DNA of 64,000 nucleotides, taken from assembly GCF_000260135.1 (NCBI RefSeq), contig NZ_JH651384.1:3376001-3440000 (forward strand). The letters run 5' to 3'. Below are positions 51,361 through 61,063 of the stretch, one piece after another; the stretch's first letter is position 1; every line of letters starts with the position of its first letter. The DNA is from Thiothrix nivea DSM 5205 (GTDB lineage Bacteria > Pseudomonadota > Gammaproteobacteria > Thiotrichales > Thiotrichaceae). The translations under genes and the position numbers were made by a program. The notes under the pieces were generated by a model, which was given only the letters and a program-made list of their open reading frames with translations, made no database searches and was not told where the DNA came from.

Positions 51361-53187
51361 GTGGGGGCTGGTTTGGCCGACTTTTTCAATATCTTACCCA
51401 ATAGTGCCATGTTGGTTTTGCTGTTGACCGGTGGCGTGGTACTTGCTATAGCCGGATGGTCATGGTTTGTGCGACGTCATTCCCGACGGCAATTGCAGCT
51501 TGCACAGCAGAATATGCTGGTTTCCGCCTTGGCCGATGTGCAGGAAGCGGCAATTCTGGTGGATGCCAATGGCATGGTAGGTTTCATCAATCCAGCAGCG
51601 GAAAAGATCCTGAAATATAAAATCCGCAGTGCACGCGGCAAGCACTTCAGCGACCTGTTTGCCCTGATTGAACCGGTGACCCACAACCCGGTTCCCTGGC
51701 TGGATAAAGCCAAACGCAACGACCGCCCGATGTTACGGCACGCCCTGTTGAACGCCAGTGGCCTGAACGAAGTGCAGATGACCTATACCGTGCAGCCCAT
51801 TACCTATGAGGATGCCAGCCAACCCTGTTACATGTTGCTGTTGCGCGACCAAACGGAGTTGTATGCCTTGCAATTGCGTCTGGATCACGCGGAAATGCAC
51901 GATGCCCATACCCGGTTGTTGAACCGCAAAGGTTTTGAGTTGCGTCTGAAAGTGGCGATTGACCAAGTGCACAAGCATGGGGTTAAACATTCTTTTTGCC
52001 TGATTTCCATGGATCAGTTCAAGCTGGTCAATGATTCCATGGGGCATACCGGTGGTGATGTGCTGATTGAGCGCATTGCGGACATGCTGAAAGATGAAAT
52101 TGATGGCCGCCGCGATGTATTGGCGCGTTTAGGGGGGGATGAGTTCGGTATCCTGTTCCAGGAAATCGAGCCGTCGGTTGCCATCCGCGCGGCTGAACAT
52201 GTGCGGCGGCGGTTGGAGCAGTACGATTTCCAGTGGAACAAAAAACGCCAGAAAGTCACTGCCAGTATTGCATTTGTACCTTTGTACAAAAACCTCAGGA
52301 CACCCAACCGGATATTGTCGGATGCGGATGTGGCTTGCCGGATAGCAAAAAGCCGGGGCGGCAACCGTATCCATATCTACAAGCCAAATGATCAGGAAAT
52401 CCTCAAGCAGCAGGGTACGATTGTATGGTTGGGCAGGTTGAAAAAAGCTTTTGAGGCCGGTAATTTCCGTCTGGTGGCGCAGCCTATCCATCCCCTGGAG
52501 CCAGCAGAATTTAAGAAGCCGTTTTGCCATTATGAAACGCTGGTGCGCCTTTATGACGAGAATAACCAGCCAGTCCCGCCGGATGAGTTTATCCCGGCGG
52601 CAGAGGCCTATTCCATGATGCCGCGCCTGGATCGCTGGGTAGTCAGTAAGCTGATCCAGACCCTGAAAGAAGTGACCCAGAAAGTGCCCCGCCCGGTGTT
52701 TGCGGTCAATCTTTCGGGGCAAAGCCTGGATGAACCGGCGTTCCTACAGTTTGTGCTGGATGAAATCCAGACCGCAGGCATCAGCCCAGGGATGCTGTGC
52801 TTTGAGATCACCGAGCGGGTGGCCATCCACAACCTTGAATTGGCGCAACACTTTATCGAAACCCTGAAAGGGCTGGGGTGCAGCTTTTCACTGGATGACT
52901 TCGGTACAGGTGTCAGCTCGTTTGGCTACCTGAAATCCCTGCCGGTGGATTACCTGAAAATCGACGGCAGTTTCATCAAGGACATCGCCAATGACGACGT
53001 GGCGAACGCGATGGTGCGCTCAGTCAATCAGGTAGGGCATCTGATGGGGGTGAAAGTGATTGCGGAATACGTCGAAAATGACCGGGTCATACAGATTCTG
53101 CGCGAGATTGGTGTAGACTTCGGCCAGGGTTACGGCATTTCCAAGCCTATCCCGATCGAAGAAGTTATCCGTAACCACGTTATTTAA
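51361..53187 (+). CDS. Membrane-anchored PAS-GGDEF-EAL cyclic-di-GMP protein
   Basis: 608 residues from GTG 51361. A transmembrane helix (about 16-36), a PAS-like domain (50-165), GGDEF (175-320) with intact ARLGGDEFGILF near 258, and EAL (360-600). The EAL signature reads YETLVR (E kept, A to T), DDFGTGVSSFGYLK is intact, the loop near KVIAEYVEN is AEYVE rather than AEGVE, and QGYGISKP is present. Both synthesis and breakdown of c-di-GMP look possible. It stands alone after rplS. Confidence 0.93.
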   Translation: MGAGLADFFNILPNSAMLVLLLTGGVVLAIAGWSWFVRRHSRRQLQLAQQNMLVSALADVQEAAILVDANGMVGFINPAAEKILKYKIRSARGKHFSDLFALIEPVTHNPVPWLDKAKRNDRPMLRHALLNASGLNEVQMTYTVQPITYEDASQPCYMLLLRDQTELYALQLRLDHAEMHDAHTRLLNRKGFELRLKVAIDQVHKHGVKHSFCLISMDQFKLVNDSMGHTGGDVLIERIADMLKDEIDGRRDVLARLGGDEFGILFQEIEPSVAIRAAEHVRRRLEQYDFQWNKKRQKVTASIAFVPLYKNLRTPNRILSDADVACRIAKSRGGNRIHIYKPNDQEILKQQGTIVWLGRLKKAFEAGNFRLVAQPIHPLEPAEFKKPFCHYETLVRLYDENNQPVPPDEFIPAAEAYSMMPRLDRWVVSKLIQTLKEVTQKVPRPVFAVNLSGQSLDEPAFLQFVLDEIQTAGISPGMLCFEITERVAIHNLELAQHFIETLKGLGCSFSLDDFGTGVSSFGYLKSLPVDYLKIDGSFIKDIANDDVANAMVRSVNQVGHLMGVKVIAEYVENDRVIQILREIGVDFGQGYGISKPIPIEEVIRNHVI

Positions 53188-53202
53188 GGATTCGGCCAAG
53201 CG

Positions 53203-54552
53203 GTGAAAATTCATATTCTGGGTATCTGCGGCACCTTCATGGGCGGTATTGCCCTGCTGGCGCGCGCCAACGGGCACGAGGTTACAGGTTCCGACGCCAA
53301 TGTTTATCCGCCCATGAGCACCATGCTGGCCGAGCAGGGGGTAGGGATCATGCAGGGCTATCAGCCGCAGGATTTGCCGCAGGATGCTGACGCCATCGTG
53401 GTCGGCAATGTCATGCGCCGTGGCCTGGAGGTGGTGGAGCATGTGCTGGATTACGCCCTGCCATACATTTCAGGCCCGCAATGGCTGTATGAAAATATCC
53501 TGTGTGAGCGTTGGGTGCTGGCCGTTGCGGGTACGCATGGCAAAACCACTACCGCCAGCATGTTGGCCTGGATTCTGGAATACGCTGGGTTGCAGCCCGG
53601 TTTTCTGATTGGTGGCGTGCCGGAAAATTTCGGTGTTTCCGCGCGTCTCGGCGATGCGCCGTTTTTCGTGGTGGAAGCGGATGAGTACGACACGGCCTTT
53701 TTCGACAAGCGTTCCAAATTTGTGCATTACCACCCGCGTACTGTCGTCCTGAATAATCTGGAATATGATCACGCCGACATATTTCCGGATCTTCAAGCCA
53801 TCAAGACCCAGTTTCACCATTTGATGCGTACCGTACCAGGCAATGGTTTGGCTGTAGTCAATGGGTGCGACGCCAATCTCAGGGAAACATTGGCCATGGG
53901 CTGTTGGACGCCAGTGGAAACGTTTGCCGACGGTGATTGGCGGGCGGAATACCTGCAAGCTGACGGCAGTGAGTTTCGCGTATTCTGCAAGGGCGAAGCG
54001 CACGGGATTGTGCGCTGGAGCCAGCTTGGGGAACACAACGTCAATAATGCGCTGGCGGCGATTGCAGCCGCGCGTCACGCGGGTGTTCCTACCGCCCATG
54101 CAATTGCTGCGCTGGCAGAATTCCGGGGTGTGAAGCGCCGTATGCAGGTGCGTGGCGAAGTGCGCGGCGTAACAGTATACGATGACTTTGCCCATCACCC
54201 GACAGCTATTGTCACCACCCTGGCTGGGTTGCGGGCGAAAGTTGGCAACACGCGCATCATTGCGCTGCTGGAACCACGCTCCAACACCATGCGGTTGGGG
54301 ACGCACAAGGCGGCGCTGGCGGCATCTTTGCAGGCGGCGGACAGCGTTTTCCTCTACCAACCGCCGGGGTTGGACTGGAATCTGGCCGATGTGGTGGCGG
54401 ATATTGGCAGCAAAGGCCAATTGGCGCAGGATATTGACCGGCTTGTTGACAGTGTGGCGCGGCAAGCGCAGGCTGGAGACCATGTTTTGATTATGAGTAA
54501 TGGCGGTTTTGGCGGCATCCATGACAAGCTGTTGGGCAAATTGGCGGGTTAA
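53203..54552 (+). CDS. mpl: UDP-MurNAc:tripeptide ligase Mpl (murein recycling)
   Basis: 449 residues from GTG 53203. MurC-like Rossmann start (HILGICGTFMGGIALLAR), ATP loop [12 protein letters not shown] near residue 108, DDFAHHPTAI. The TFMGG form in place of MurC's GAGMGG and the adjacent ubiX mark it as Mpl, which joins recycled L-Ala-D-Glu-DAP to UDP-MurNAc. It starts 15 bases after the GGDEF-EAL gene. Confidence 0.95.
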   Translation: MKIHILGICGTFMGGIALLARANGHEVTGSDANVYPPMSTMLAEQGVGIMQGYQPQDLPQDADAIVVGNVMRRGLEVVEHVLDYALPYISGPQWLYENILCERWVLAVAGTHGKTTTASMLAWILEYAGLQPGFLIGGVPENFGVSARLGDAPFFVVEADEYDTAFFDKRSKFVHYHPRTVVLNNLEYDHADIFPDLQAIKTQFHHLMRTVPGNGLAVVNGCDANLRETLAMGCWTPVETFADGDWRAEYLQADGSEFRVFCKGEAHGIVRWSQLGEHNVNNALAAIAAARHAGVPTAHAIAALAEFRGVKRRMQVRGEVRGVTVYDDFAHHPTAIVTTLAGLRAKVGNTRIIALLEPRSNTMRLGTHKAALAASLQAADSVFLYQPPGLDWNLADVVADIGSKGQLAQDIDRLVDSVARQAQAGDHVLIMSNGGFGGIHDKLLGKLAG

Positions 54553-54564
54553 GGATCTGTTTGT

Positions 54565-55188
54565 TTGAAAACCATTACCCTGATCATGACTGGCGCATCG
54601 GGCGCACAATATGGCTTGCGGCTTCTGGAATGCCTGTTGAAAGCAGGCTGCCAGGTGTATTTGCTGCTATCGCGTCCGGCGCAGGTGGTTATCAATATGG
54701 AAACGGAACACCGCCTGCCGGGACGTGCCAGTGAAATCCAGCATTATTTCAGCCAGTTGCATGGGGCGCAGCCCGGGCAGTTGCAGGTGTTCGAACGTGA
54801 GCAATGGACAGCGCCGATTGCCAGCGGCAGCGCGGTGGCCGAAGCAACCGTGGTTTGCCCTTGCACCACCGGCACGCTTTCCGCCATTGCCTGTGGCAGC
54901 AGCCGCAATCTGATTGAGCGGGCAGTGGATGTTGCCCTGAAAGAACGTAAGAAACTGATTTTAGTGGTGCGTGAAACCCCGTTTTCCGAGATTCATCTGG
55001 AAAACATGCTGAAACTGGCACGGATGGGGGTTATCATCATGCCCGCCAATCCGGGGTTTTACCAACGCCCGGCATCCGTGCAGGAACTGGTTGATTTCAT
55101 GGTGGCGCGGGTACTGGACCATCTGGATATTCCGCAGACCTTGTTACCCCGCTGGGGTCAGGAACAGGCGGAACCACAGGATTTTTGA
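54565..55188 (+). CDS. ubiX: Flavin prenyltransferase UbiX
   Basis: 207 residues from TTG 54565 (KTITLIMTGASGAQYGL). The flavodoxin-like fold with MTGASGA, the SGS motif PIASGSAVAEATVVCPC and LVVRETPFSEIHLENML are typical. It makes prenylated FMN for UbiD in ubiquinone synthesis. It is 12 bases after mpl, a common pairing. Confidence 0.95.
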   Translation: MKTITLIMTGASGAQYGLRLLECLLKAGCQVYLLLSRPAQVVINMETEHRLPGRASEIQHYFSQLHGAQPGQLQVFEREQWTAPIASGSAVAEATVVCPCTTGTLSAIACGSSRNLIERAVDVALKERKKLILVVRETPFSEIHLENMLKLARMGVIIMPANPGFYQRPASVQELVDFMVARVLDHLDIPQTLLPRWGQEQAEPQDF

Positions 55189-55212
55189 TTCGAGACTATT
55201 TAGGAGTATGCC

Positions 55213-55578
55213 ATGGCTGCCGAAGAAATGACCGCGCAGACGTTTGAAGAAACCATTACCGGCAATGATATCGTCATCATTGACTTCTGGGCTCCCTGGT
55301 GTGGCCCATGTCGTTCATTTGCACCCATTTTTGAGAAAGTATCCGAAAACCACCCTGACATCGTGTTCGCCAAGGTGAATACCGAGGAAGAGCAGGAGTT
55401 GGCGGGACATTTCCAGATCCGTTCCATTCCGACACTGATGATTTTCCGTGAGCAGGTCATCCTGTTTGCTGAAGCCGGCATGTTGAGCGAGCCGCAACTG
55501 GAACAGGTTATCAGTAAGGTGCGGGAGCTGGACATGGCCAAGGTTCACGCTGATATTGCTGCCCAGCAGCAACAGTAA
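55213..55578 (+). CDS. Thioredoxin family protein
   Basis: 121 residues with the active site WAPWCGPCRS (Cys30, Cys33) and the cis-Pro loop IRSIPTLMIF. No signal peptide, so it is cytosolic. A short Gln-rich tail (IAAQQQQ) extends beyond the usual thioredoxin end. TAGGAG precedes the ATG. Confidence 0.95.
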   Translation: MAAEEMTAQTFEETITGNDIVIIDFWAPWCGPCRSFAPIFEKVSENHPDIVFAKVNTEEEQELAGHFQIRSIPTLMIFREQVILFAEAGMLSEPQLEQVISKVRELDMAKVHADIAAQQQQ

Positions 55579-55590
55579 TTCCCTCTATTG

Positions 55591-55627
55591 GCCAGTGCAG
55601 GGGTGTAAGGTTGCGCCCCTGTCTGGC
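55591..55627. terminator. Hairpin between convergent thioredoxin and YdjM-like genes
   Basis: GCCAG-tg-CAGGGG (55591-55603) pairs with CCCCTG-t-CTGGC (55616-55627), an 11-bp interrupted stem. There is no T-tract, so its role in termination is only likely from its position. Confidence 0.5.
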
Positions 55628-55630
55628 TTG

Positions 55631-56239
55631 CTAAATTCCCCACAAGGCGAAGAAGCTGACAAAGCCGATAGCCAAAATGCCGTAAAATTCGGCAACCCTG
55701 CCCCGGCCAATCGGAACCAGGGAAGACCGTGTTCCGGTAGGTGAATCCACAAACCTGACATTATCCAGGTCGTCCAGCAACAAATGCAGCACATAGCTGG
55801 CACTGGAAGCCAGGAATGCCGGCAGCGCCGCTGCATCCCCTGCTGTCAGGTAAGCAACCCACGCCACCCCCAAAGACAGGCAAACGGCCGCCAATACCGA
55901 GTGGGTATGCCCACCGCGCTTCATGATCTGATGCAACAGTTCCCAGAAACGGGACACCATGAACACTGCCACGGGGATTGCCAGCAGCAAATCAGTTGGC
56001 CGGTAAATGAACTGGATGACCGGCACAATGAAGGCAGCCAGGCCGCTGAACCAGCGCACAACCCTGAAACCGCTGGAATGGGTGTTATCAATGTCTGGCA
56101 GCAGGCCGCCGATATAACCACTGAGTGTGATAACAGCCAGAACTTCCCACCCCAACTGTGGTGCAAATGTGCTTGAAATGGTTGCGGCTCCGATGCCTGC
56201 TGCCAGCGCTGCCAGATGATACGAACTGTACTCTGCCAT
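55631..56239 (-). CDS. YdjM-like membrane-bound metal-dependent hydrolase
   Basis: 202 residues with four to five transmembrane segments. GGLLPDIDNTHS, RGGHTHSVL and SYVLHLLLDD hold the Asp and His residues of the YdjM/LexA-regulated hydrolase family (phospholipase C-like metal site). Substrate unknown. It is transcribed toward thioredoxin. Confidence 0.85.
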   Translation of the reverse strand: MAEYSSYHLAALAAGIGAATISSTFAPQLGWEVLAVITLSGYIGGLLPDIDNTHSSGFRVVRWFSGLAAFIVPVIQFIYRPTDLLLAIPVAVFMVSRFWELLHQIMKRGGHTHSVLAAVCLSLGVAWVAYLTAGDAAALPAFLASSASYVLHLLLDDLDNVRFVDSPTGTRSSLVPIGRGRVAEFYGILAIGFVSFFALWGI

Positions 56240-56618
56240 GATGATGCCCCTGTTAGCTGAAATTTGTTTTTACAATGCGTGCCCCACTAGGCTTTACCAG
56301 CTTCTGGATAAAGCTATAAACTCTTAGTAAAGATCAGGCCGAATAAGTTCCGGCCTCTTCTCTACCCCGTTGTTGTGTGTCTGAACCCTTGGGGAAAGGG
56401 GCAGCTTCCTCTCCTAGCGATTAGTTATGTATGCGGTGGTATTGCGCAAAAAAAAGGAGGGAGACAAGCTCCCTCGTTCGGGCTTTTGCGTCGAATTGGA
56501 TGAATTATTTTTATTAATGACGTGGTGAAGTTTATGACAACAAAGCTGAATGGGGGATAAATGATCAGCAATAAAACAGGCTGCCAGGGTTTTTTATTTG
56601 CTGCTACAATCGTTGCCT
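56240..56618. other. Intergenic region upstream of aroC with a minus-strand terminator and aroC promoter
   Basis: 379 bases without a gene. Contents: a hairpin AGGCCG/CGGCCT near 56337-56355, a minus-strand terminator at 56448-56475, and the aroC promoter CTGCCA (56581-56586), 18 bases, TACAAT (56605-56610). The -10 lies only eight bases before the aroC ATG, so the leader would be almost absent. Confidence 0.6.
56448..56475 (-). terminator. Minus-strand rho-independent terminator without a matching gene
   Basis: On the minus strand GAGGGAG, a CTTGT loop and CTCCCTC are followed by C and eight T. It would end a leftward transcript starting within about 150 bases upstream, or act as an attenuator in the leader of the YdjM-like gene. 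Confidence 0.75.
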
Positions 56619-57716
56619 ATGTCAGGAAATAGCTTTGGAAAACTGTTTACCGTGACCTCCTTCGGCGAGAGTCACGGCCCCGCAATCGGTTGCATCGTGG
56701 ATGGCTGCCCGCCCGGACTCGCCCTCACGGAAGCCGATATTCAAATCGACCTTGACCGGCGCAAACCAGGGCAAAGCCGTCACACGACCCAACGGCGCGA
56801 GCCTGACGAGGTGCAAATCCTCTCCGGCGTGTTTGAAGGCAGGACAACCGGAACGCCGATTGCCTTGCTGATCCAGAATACTGACCAGCGCTCCAAGGAT
56901 TACAGCGACATCATGGATCGCTTCCGCCCCGGCCACGCGGATTACACGTATTACAAGAAATACGGTTTCCGCGATTACCGGGGTGGCGGGCGTTCTTCAG
57001 CGCGGGAAACCGCCATGCGGGTAGCGGCGGGTTCCATTGCCAAAAAGTGGTTGCTGGAACGTTACGGCGTCGTGATCCGCGGGTATCTCTCGCAGCTTGG
57101 CCCGATTGAAGCGGAAGCGCTGGATTGGGATGAAATCGCCAACAACCCGTTTTTCTGCCCCGACGCGAGCAAGGTGCAGGCGATGGAAACCTACATGGAT
57201 GACTTGCGCAAGGAAGGCAACTCCGTCGGCGCAAAGATCACCACGGTCGCCTCCAATGTGCCACCGGGCTGGGGTGAGCCTATTTTCGATCGGCTGGATG
57301 CGGACATTGCCCATGCGATGATGTCGGTCAATGCGGCCAAAGGCGTGGAAATCGGTGCGGGTTTCGCCTGTGTGGCGCAAAAAGGTACGGAGCACCGCGA
57401 TGAAATCACTATGGAGGGCTTCCTCGGCAACCAGGCGGGCGGTATCTTGGGCGGCATTTCGTCGGGGCAGGAAATCATCGTGCATACCGCTTTCAAGCCG
57501 ACCTCCAGTATGCGCATTCCAGGCCGCACGGTGAATCTGGATGGCGAGCCGGTGGAAGTCATTACCAAAGGTCGCCATGACCCCTGCGTGGGCATCCGCG
57601 CCACGCCGATTTGCGAGGCGATGCTGGCTATCACGCTGATGGATCACGCCCTGCGTCATCGCGCGCAAAATGCGGATGTAGTGACTGAATTGCCGGATAT
57701 TCCTGCTTCGCCTTGA
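56619..57716 (+). CDS. aroC: Chorismate synthase AroC
   Basis: 365 residues from ATG 56619 ([20 protein letters not shown]); the TTG at 56598 falls in the promoter. Contains [31 protein letters not shown] and [10 protein letters not shown]. It converts EPSP to chorismate with reduced FMN, the last step of the shikimate pathway. Its stop overlaps the MFS start. Confidence 0.98.
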   Translation: MSGNSFGKLFTVTSFGESHGPAIGCIVDGCPPGLALTEADIQIDLDRRKPGQSRHTTQRREPDEVQILSGVFEGRTTGTPIALLIQNTDQRSKDYSDIMDRFRPGHADYTYYKKYGFRDYRGGGRSSARETAMRVAAGSIAKKWLLERYGVVIRGYLSQLGPIEAEALDWDEIANNPFFCPDASKVQAMETYMDDLRKEGNSVGAKITTVASNVPPGWGEPIFDRLDADIAHAMMSVNAAKGVEIGAGFACVAQKGTEHRDEITMEGFLGNQAGGILGGISSGQEIIVHTAFKPTSSMRIPGRTVNLDGEPVEVITKGRHDPCVGIRATPICEAMLAITLMDHALRHRAQNADVVTELPDIPASP

Positions 57717-58906
57717 ATGTTCCAGTCTCCAGCTTAGACCCTCAGACAAAGCCGCCTTACGGGCGGCTTTCGGTTTTCTATTTCGCTTACTTCGCCGCGT
57801 TGGGTGTGTTCGTGCCTTACTGGACGGTATACCTGAAAAAAGCCGCCGGTTTTTCGCCCGCTCAAATCGGTGAGTTGATGGCGGTTTTCATGGCCACCAA
57901 GGTAGTTGCACCATTCCTCTGGGGCTGGTTGGCAGACCATTCCGGAAAGCGTTTGCGCATTATCCGTCTGGCCAGTCTGCTGGCGGTAGCTTGTTTTGCC
58001 GGGGCGTACTGGCGGCAGGATTACGGGTGGATGGCTTTGGTGATGGCCGGTTTCGGCTTTTTCTGGAATGCGTCGTTACCGCAGTTTGAGGCGTTGACCC
58101 TCAATCATCTGGGGGCGCAGGTCGGGCGTTACAGCTCGATACGGTTGTGGGGTTCCGTTGGTTTTATTGTGATGGTGGCAGGTTTGCCGACGCTATTGGC
58201 AAGCCACGGGATCGGGCTGGTAGTGGATGCCATGCTGCTGCTATTCCTGGGCATCTGGTTGTCAACCTGGCTGGTGCGGGACAAGCCACACGCTACCCAT
58301 GCCGTCAGGAGCAGCCGTTTGCGTGAAGTGTTGCGGCAACCGGCGGTGTGGATATTGTTGCTGGCGTGTGCGCTCCAGCAGGCCAGCCATGGTGTTTACT
58401 ACACCTTTTTCAGCATCTATCTGGAAGATCACGGCTATTCGCGCAGCTTCACCGGCTGGATGTGGGCGTTAGGGGTGATTGCCGAAGTGGTGCTGTTCCT
58501 GTTCATGCACCGTTTGATCCATCGCTTCGGCGCGGCGCGGCTGTTTATGTTGGCTATGTTCTTGACCGGTTTGCGCTGGGTGGTGCTGGGAACCTGGGTT
58601 GATGACATGCCGGTGCTGATGATTTCGCAAGGGCTTCATGCGGCCACTTACGGGTTGTTCCATGCTTCTGCTATCCACCTGATTCACCACCAGTTTCCGG
58701 GAAAATTGCAGGGCAGGGGGCAAGCGCTCTATTCCGGCCTCAGTTATGGTGCGGGTGGGGCAATGGGGAGTTTGTTGAGCGGCTATGCGTGGGAATACCT
58801 TGGCTCTGCCCAAACCTTTTATGCGGCTACCCTGGTGGTCGGGGTCGGCTGGCTGTTGGCTATGGTCTACGTGCGCGAGGAGGAAGCCGATGCCGTCAGC
58901 TCATGA
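57713..58906 (+). CDS. MFS transporter, 3-phenylpropionate-permease-like family
   Basis: 397 residues from TTG 57713, overlapping the aroC stop (TTGA); no better start precedes the first membrane helix ([18 protein letters not shown]). Twelve helices, loop motif [16 protein letters not shown], and the nucleoside/HcaT-like pattern GHASAIHL... match the PPP (phenylpropionate) transporter family. Substrate unknown. A terminator-shaped hairpin lies inside codons 12-20. Confidence 0.85.
   Translation: MNVPVSSLDPQTKPPYGRLSVFYFAYFAALGVFVPYWTVYLKKAAGFSPAQIGELMAVFMATKVVAPFLWGWLADHSGKRLRIIRLASLLAVACFAGAYWRQDYGWMALVMAGFGFFWNASLPQFEALTLNHLGAQVGRYSSIRLWGSVGFIVMVAGLPTLLASHGIGLVVDAMLLLFLGIWLSTWLVRDKPHATHAVRSSRLREVLRQPAVWILLLACALQQASHGVYYTFFSIYLEDHGYSRSFTGWMWALGVIAEVVLFLFMHRLIHRFGAARLFMLAMFLTGLRWVVLGTWVDDMPVLMISQGLHAATYGLFHASAIHLIHHQFPGKLQGRGQALYSGLSYGAGGAMGSLLSGYAWEYLGSAQTFYAATLVVGVGWLLAMVYVREEEADAVSS
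57748..57770 (+). other. Terminator-like hairpin inside the start of the MFS gene
   Basis: AAAGCCGCC (57748-57756) and GGCGGCTTT (57762-57770) form a perfect 9-bp stem with a five-base loop, followed by CGGTTTTC. It may end part of the aroC transcripts while also encoding protein. Confidence 0.55.
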
Positions 58907-59675
58907 GCCGTTGCAGGAAGCGGTCATCCGTTGTCAACTTGATGCGGGGGTAATGTCTGCACTAGGGGGTATCCATGTCTTCCCACAACTGGATTCCACC
59001 AACCGCTGGGCTTTGCAGCAGGGGCAGTGTGGCGATGTGTGCCTGGCCGAGCAACAGACTGCCGGGCGGGGTCGCCGTGGCCGTCAGTGGCAATCGCCGC
59101 CGGGCGTCAACCTGTATGTTTCGCTGCGCTGGTGCTTTGGGCAAGTCCCAGAACATTTGCCGTTGCTGAGTCTGGTGACTGGCTTGGCGGTGGCGGAGGC
59201 GCTCGAAGATTGCGCGATCCAGGGGCATGGCCTGAAATGGCCGAACGATGTGTACTATGATGGGAAGAAGCTGGGTGGAATCTTGTTGGAGGCGGTGGGC
59301 GCACTTGAGCAAATCGTCATCGGCATCGGCCTGAATGTGAACATGCCAGCACAGGCGGGCAGGGGCATAGAACAGCCCTGGGTCAGCCTGCAAATGGCCA
59401 GCGGCAAACTTGTAGACCGCAATCATTTGGCGGCTGCCGTGCTGAACCGCCTGTTGCCGCGCTTGCAGGGTTTCCCTGGTCTGGATATGGTGCAATTTCA
59501 GCGTGATTGGCAAGCTTGGGACGTACTTGACCAACGTGAAGTGCGTGTGCTGAGTGGCTCTGACCTGTTGGAAGGGCTTGCATCAGGCGTTGATCATCGC
59601 GGACAATTGCGCATTAAATTAAAAGATGGGTTAATAAAAAACTTGTCATCAGCGGATGTATCGGTACGTATTTAA
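58890..59675 (+). CDS. birA: Biotin--acetyl-CoA-carboxylase ligase (monofunctional BirA)
   Basis: 261 residues from ATG 58890 with GAGGAA upstream; the longer frame from 58785 is rejected. Ligase motifs TAGRGRRGRQW and LKWPNDVYY are intact, and a C-terminal SH3-like domain follows. The N-terminal winged-helix repressor domain of E. coli BirA is missing, so it should not control bio genes. It overlaps the MFS gene and coaX. Confidence 0.95.
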   Translation: MPSAHEPLQEAVIRCQLDAGVMSALGGIHVFPQLDSTNRWALQQGQCGDVCLAEQQTAGRGRRGRQWQSPPGVNLYVSLRWCFGQVPEHLPLLSLVTGLAVAEALEDCAIQGHGLKWPNDVYYDGKKLGGILLEAVGALEQIVIGIGLNVNMPAQAGRGIEQPWVSLQMASGKLVDRNHLAAAVLNRLLPRLQGFPGLDMVQFQRDWQAWDVLDQREVRVLSGSDLLEGLASGVDHRGQLRIKLKDGLIKNLSSADVSVRI

Positions 59676-60433
59676 TGGTTTTGCTGGTAGATGCAGGCAA
59701 TTCACGCCTAAAGTGGTCGGAACTGGATGCGGCTGGCAATTTGTCTGCCCAGCAGGCTTGCGCCTATGGTGAACGCCCGGCTCTGGCTGCCTTCCTTGAT
59801 CTATTGGATGCCTATCCCGCGCTGGAGCACATTACTCTGGTGCATGTGCTGACCCATCTGTTCGCCGAAAGCGTGCAGGAAGCTTGCGCGCAACGCAGCG
59901 TCAGCCTGCACGTTGTGCACGCCGTCCCCAAAGCCTATGGTGTCAGCAGTGGCTACCAGAACCCTGCCACCCTGGGGGCAGACCGTTTCGTCGGGCTGGT
60001 TGCGGGGCATCGGCTGGCGGCAGGGCGGCCCTGTATCGTGATCGACTGCGGCACTGCCATTACGGTGGACGCGCTGGAACATGACGGGCGGCATTTGGGT
60101 GGGCTGATCTTGCCTGGGCTGCAACTGGCGGCAGATGCCCTGATCGCCCGCGCACAAGGCCGCCTGAGCCTGTCGTTTGAACACCCAGGTATCTTCGCCG
60201 ACAACACAGGGAAGGCGATTGGTGGCGGCTGCCTGTTCGGCCTAATCGGAGCCATTGAGGGTATTTGCACACGGATGCAGCACGCGATGTCCGCAGTGCC
60301 GGTGCGTATCCTGACGGGGGGGGATTCCACCCACCTGCGCCCGTGGCTGCATGATGAATTCGTGGTGCAGCCGGATTTGCTGATGCATGGCTTGCGCTAC
60401 ATTACGGGGCAGGAAACATGCACCAGTTGCTGA
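59675..60433 (+). CDS. coaX: Type III pantothenate kinase
   Basis: 252 residues. VLLVDAGNSRLKWS (phosphate loop), TLGADRFVGLVAGH and IDCGTAITVDAL are the CoaX motifs. It phosphorylates pantothenate, the first step of CoA synthesis. It shares TAATG with birA. Confidence 0.95.
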   Translation: MVLLVDAGNSRLKWSELDAAGNLSAQQACAYGERPALAAFLDLLDAYPALEHITLVHVLTHLFAESVQEACAQRSVSLHVVHAVPKAYGVSSGYQNPATLGADRFVGLVAGHRLAAGRPCIVIDCGTAITVDALEHDGRHLGGLILPGLQLAADALIARAQGRLSLSFEHPGIFADNTGKAIGGGCLFGLIGAIEGICTRMQHAMSAVPVRILTGGDSTHLRPWLHDEFVVQPDLLMHGLRYITGQETCTSC

Positions 60434-61062
60434 TTGGATTGTTGTTCCTGAACCTGTCGTTGCTGACCTGGAATGTCTGGCTGGCTCCCGCTAATGGTGG
60501 TTTTACGCCAGTTTTGGTGGAACCTAACATTCCACCACTGGAATTACGCCAAGATGTCGATCACGTGGTCTACAGCAGCACGACGGCAGGCACGGAAAGC
60601 AGTTGTTATACCATCGGCCCCTACAACAGCGAGCGGGCGGCGCAACTGGTGGCCGGTAGGGTACGCAACTTTGGCCTTGCGGTGCAGATCCGTAAGATGC
60701 AGAGCATGGAAACGCTCAATTTCTTCGTTTACATCCCGCCATTACCTGATTTCGCGCAGGCTGAGAAAACTGCGCAGGACATCGTGAAAAACGACGTACA
60801 GGATGTCTACATCATCAACGAAGGGCCGTATCAGAATGCTATCTCCCTGGGCTTTTTCAGCAACTTGAACAAGGCCAAACGGCACGCGGAATACATCCGC
60901 TATCTGGGCTATGACGCGCATTACACCGAACAGCAGGAACCGCGCGAAGTGTTTTGGGTGGACTACGATGAGCCGTTTGGCAGCAATGCGCCGGTTCTGG
61001 CGTGGAGTACGGCGGCGGATGCGACTTCCGAGGTGCAGCGGATTCCGCGGGCTTGCCAGTAA
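60418..61062 (+). CDS. SPOR domain-containing membrane protein
   Basis: 214 residues: an N-terminal membrane helix (LIGLLFLNLSLLTWNVWLA), then a segment with SPOR-like repeats (CYTIGPYNSERAAQLVAGRV, ISLGFFSNLNKAKRHAEYIR). SPOR domains bind denuded glycan strands at the septum. It overlaps coaX by 16 bases; the birA-coaX-SPOR order is common in gammaproteobacteria. Confidence 0.85.
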   Translation: MHQLLIGLLFLNLSLLTWNVWLAPANGGFTPVLVEPNIPPLELRQDVDHVVYSSTTAGTESSCYTIGPYNSERAAQLVAGRVRNFGLAVQIRKMQSMETLNFFVYIPPLPDFAQAEKTAQDIVKNDVQDVYIINEGPYQNAISLGFFSNLNKAKRHAEYIRYLGYDAHYTEQQEPREVFWVDYDEPFGSNAPVLAWSTAADATSEVQRIPRACQ

Positions 61063-61063
61063 A

